Below the pieces are notes generated by a model. The model did no database searches. It had not been told where the DNA came from and saw only the letters and a program-made list of their open reading frames with translations. DNA of 5,913 nt from Pseudomonadota bacterium (GTDB taxonomy: Bacteria; Pseudomonadota; Gammaproteobacteria; Burkholderiales; Burkholderiaceae_C): positions 1 through 5,913 of the forward strand of contig JAUPTP010000168.1 in assembly GCA_030918015.1 (NCBI GenBank). Reading direction: 5' to 3'. Within the stretch, counting starts at the first letter, position 1. The number at the start of each line of letters is the position of its first letter. Below, piece after piece: positions 5,064-5,913 of the stretch. A program made the translations under genes and the position numbers.

Positions 5064-5705
5064 ATGAACGACTTCCCTCAGGACATCTACACCGAGCCGT
5101 CGGGCTACAGCCTCGATACCCTGGCCTGCCTGGGCCCGCTGCGGCGCATGGCCGGCGTCTGGACCGGCCGGCGCGGGCTGGACGTCAAGCCCAAGGCCGA
5201 CGGCCCGCGCAAGCAGGCCTATGTCGAGCGGCTGGAGCTGCAGCCCATCGATCCGGTCACCAACGGCCCGCAGCTGCTCTACGGCCTGCGCTATCACACC
5301 CACATCACCAAGCCCGAGCAGGTCAAGACCTATCACGAGCAGGTCGGCTACTGGCTGTGGGAGCCTGCCACCGGCGGCGTCATCCACACGCTGACCATTC
5401 CGCGCGGCCAGGTGGCGATGGCCGCCGGCCAGGCCAGCGCCGAGGCCGACCACTTCGAGCTGCACGCCACCCAGGGGCTCGACACCTGGGGCATCTGCTC
5501 CTCGCCCTTCCTGGACCACGCGTTCAAGACCACCGCGTTCCACATCCGCGTCGACTTCCATGACGACGGCAGCTGGTCCTACGAGGAGGACACGGTGCTG
5601 CAGATCCGCGGCCAGGCCGAGCCCTTCCACCATGTCGACCGCAACCACCTCGTGCGCGTCGCCGAAGCGACGCCCAATCCGCTGGCGCGCGCCAAGGCCG
5701 GATGA
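5064..5705 (+). CDS. Nitrobindin-like heme-binding beta-barrel protein (DUF1794/FABP-like family)
   Basis: A 213-residue cytoplasmic protein with no signal peptide and no membrane segment. Seen: LGPLRRMAGVWTGRRG (23-38), which contains the G-x-W-x-G motif opening nitrobindin/THAP4-type barrels; alternating strand-like segments; HEQVGYWLWEPATGGVIHTLTIPRGQVAMAAGQ region (91-120), matching the family block where an aromatic strand precedes the catalytic-face strand; and a C-terminal EPFHHVDRNHLVRV (186-199). Family members such as Mycobacterium and Arabidopsis nitrobindins form a 10-stranded barrel that binds ferric heme through a histidine near the C-terminus. His195, His189 or His190 are candidates here. 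Heme binding, and any role in nitric oxide or peroxynitrite chemistry, are inferences. The start at 5064 has only a poor GAG ribosome site 7 nt upstream. mfd follows after 46 bp with its own promoter-like element. It is longer than typical nitrobindins (about 160 residues) because of extra residues in the 37-95 region and at the C-terminus. Confidence 0.75.
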   Translation: MNDFPQDIYTEPSGYSLDTLACLGPLRRMAGVWTGRRGLDVKPKADGPRKQAYVERLELQPIDPVTNGPQLLYGLRYHTHITKPEQVKTYHEQVGYWLWEPATGGVIHTLTIPRGQVAMAAGQASAEADHFELHATQGLDTWGICSSPFLDHAFKTTAFHIRVDFHDDGSWSYEEDTVLQIRGQAEPFHHVDRNHLVRVAEATPNPLARAKAG

Positions 5706-5710
5706 ACACG

Positions 5711-5726
5711 CCCGCGGCAGCGCGGG
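5711..5726. other. GC hairpin between the beta-barrel gene and mfd
   Basis: CCCGCG (5711-5716) and CGCGGG (5721-5726) form a perfect 6-bp stem around GCAG, 5 nt after the TGA of the beta-barrel gene. There is no T-run. It could attenuate read-through into mfd, but it lies in very GC-rich DNA and may be chance. Confidence 0.25.
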
Positions 5727-5737
5727 GGCGGCGCGCC

Positions 5738-5743
5738 TAGAAT
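5738..5743 (+). promoter_or_regulatory. Putative -10 element of a leaderless mfd transcript
   Basis: TAGAAT (five of six matches to TATAAT) lies 8 nt before the mfd ATG, separated by CGCCGCCC. There is no Shine-Dalgarno sequence. No clear -35 box is visible; the expected position falls in the GC hairpin at 5711-5726. The best -10 match of the three genes sharing this layout. Confidence 0.45.
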
Positions 5744-5751
5744 CGCCGCCC

Positions 5752-5913
5752 ATGCAGCTGCCCCAGATCGCCCCCGGAAAACGCTTTACCGTTCCCCGCC
5801 CGACCGGCTCGGCCGACGCGCTGCTGCTGGCGCGCTTCGCCGAGCGGCAGGCCGGGCAGAAGAAGGTGCTGGCCGTCATCACCGCCGAGCCCGCCGACGT
5901 GCAGCGCCTGCCC
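5752..5913 (+). CDS. mfd: Transcription-repair coupling factor Mfd, N-terminal fragment (3' end outside window)
   Basis: The frame is open from ATG 5752 to the window edge, 54 residues. It starts MQLPQIAPGKRFTVPRPTGS, then ADALLLARFAERQ, KKVLAVITAEPADVQRLP. This resembles the beginning of the N-terminal UvrB-like domain of betaproteobacterial Mfd as I recall it: a proline-rich lead, a helix with consecutive leucines, then a strand of the VxxVTA.p.dAqRL type. Mfd is a cytoplasmic DNA translocase of over 1,100 residues that removes stalled RNA polymerase and recruits UvrA for repair. Its position beside ispD/ispF agrees with the gene order usual in Burkholderiales. Only a short piece is visible and no helicase motif can be checked, so the call rests on N-terminal similarity and context. 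Confidence 0.8.
   Translation, partial: MQLPQIAPGKRFTVPRPTGSADALLLARFAERQAGQKKVLAVITAEPADVQRLP

Noticed and set aside
4190..5563. 457-codon open frame on the plus strand
   Set aside because: It is antisense to ispD and then out of frame with the beta-barrel gene, both of which have clear family motifs. It spans two genes of opposite direction with Arg/Ala/Gly-rich translation and no domain.
5730..5737. GGCGCGCC palindrome before the mfd -10 element
   Set aside because: An 8-bp all-GC palindrome is expected by chance in such DNA, and it overlaps no half-site of a known regulator that I can recognise.
5004..5882. 292-codon open frame on the minus strand
   Set aside because: It is antisense to the beta-barrel gene and the mfd start; the composition is that of a GC-driven shadow.

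Overview
The window looks like chromosomal DNA of a GC-rich betaproteobacterium. It most resembles the Burkholderiales, perhaps the Leptothrix/Sphaerotilus/Rubrivivax/Methylibium group. This is inferred from gene content and protein style: an H-NS-like protein with a C-terminal YRDPDTGETWSGRG motif, a secreted NlpC/P60 protein, MoaA with a long N-terminal lead, and ispD/ispF beside mfd. Nothing in the window looks like phage, plasmid, transposon or CRISPR DNA.

Layout, left to right. (1) 1-593, plus strand: the last 196 residues of a periplasmic Fe(3+)-binding ABC transporter protein (FbpA/FutA type). (2) 617-1101: an H-NS family nucleoid protein with its own promoter and a strong intrinsic terminator. 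(3) 1241-1870: a promoter with a perfect -35 box and an exported NlpC/P60 peptidase. (4) 1912-3087: moaA, the radical SAM enzyme that starts molybdenum cofactor synthesis. (5) 4978-3106, minus strand: ispD, a NYN-domain putative ribonuclease with a possible zinc site, then ispF. This cluster runs toward moaA, and the NYN and ispF genes overlap in an ATGA. (6) 5064-5705, plus strand: a nitrobindin-like beta-barrel protein (DUF1794/THAP4 heme-binding type), divergent from ispD. (7) 5752 to the end: the first 54 codons of mfd, the transcription-repair coupling factor.

How the genes relate. IspD and IspF catalyse the third and fifth steps of the MEP isoprenoid pathway and are often neighbours. 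Here a gene for a PIN-like/NYN protein sits between them and is probably translationally coupled to ispF. The other genes are single housekeeping or envelope functions, each apparently with its own promoter. Three genes (moaA, ispD, mfd) share one start architecture: a -10-like NANAAT, then a C/G-only spacer of 7-8 nt, then ATG, with no Shine-Dalgarno sequence. This suggests leaderless or nearly leaderless mRNAs.

Most of the window is ordinary chromosomal core sequence. The points most worth a second look are the NYN gene within ispD-ispF, its CxxCxHxxH insert, the shared start architecture, and a 12-codon micro-ORF with an ideal Shine-Dalgarno sequence antisense to the ispD-NYN gap. I see no clear evidence of a wholly new multi-gene system.
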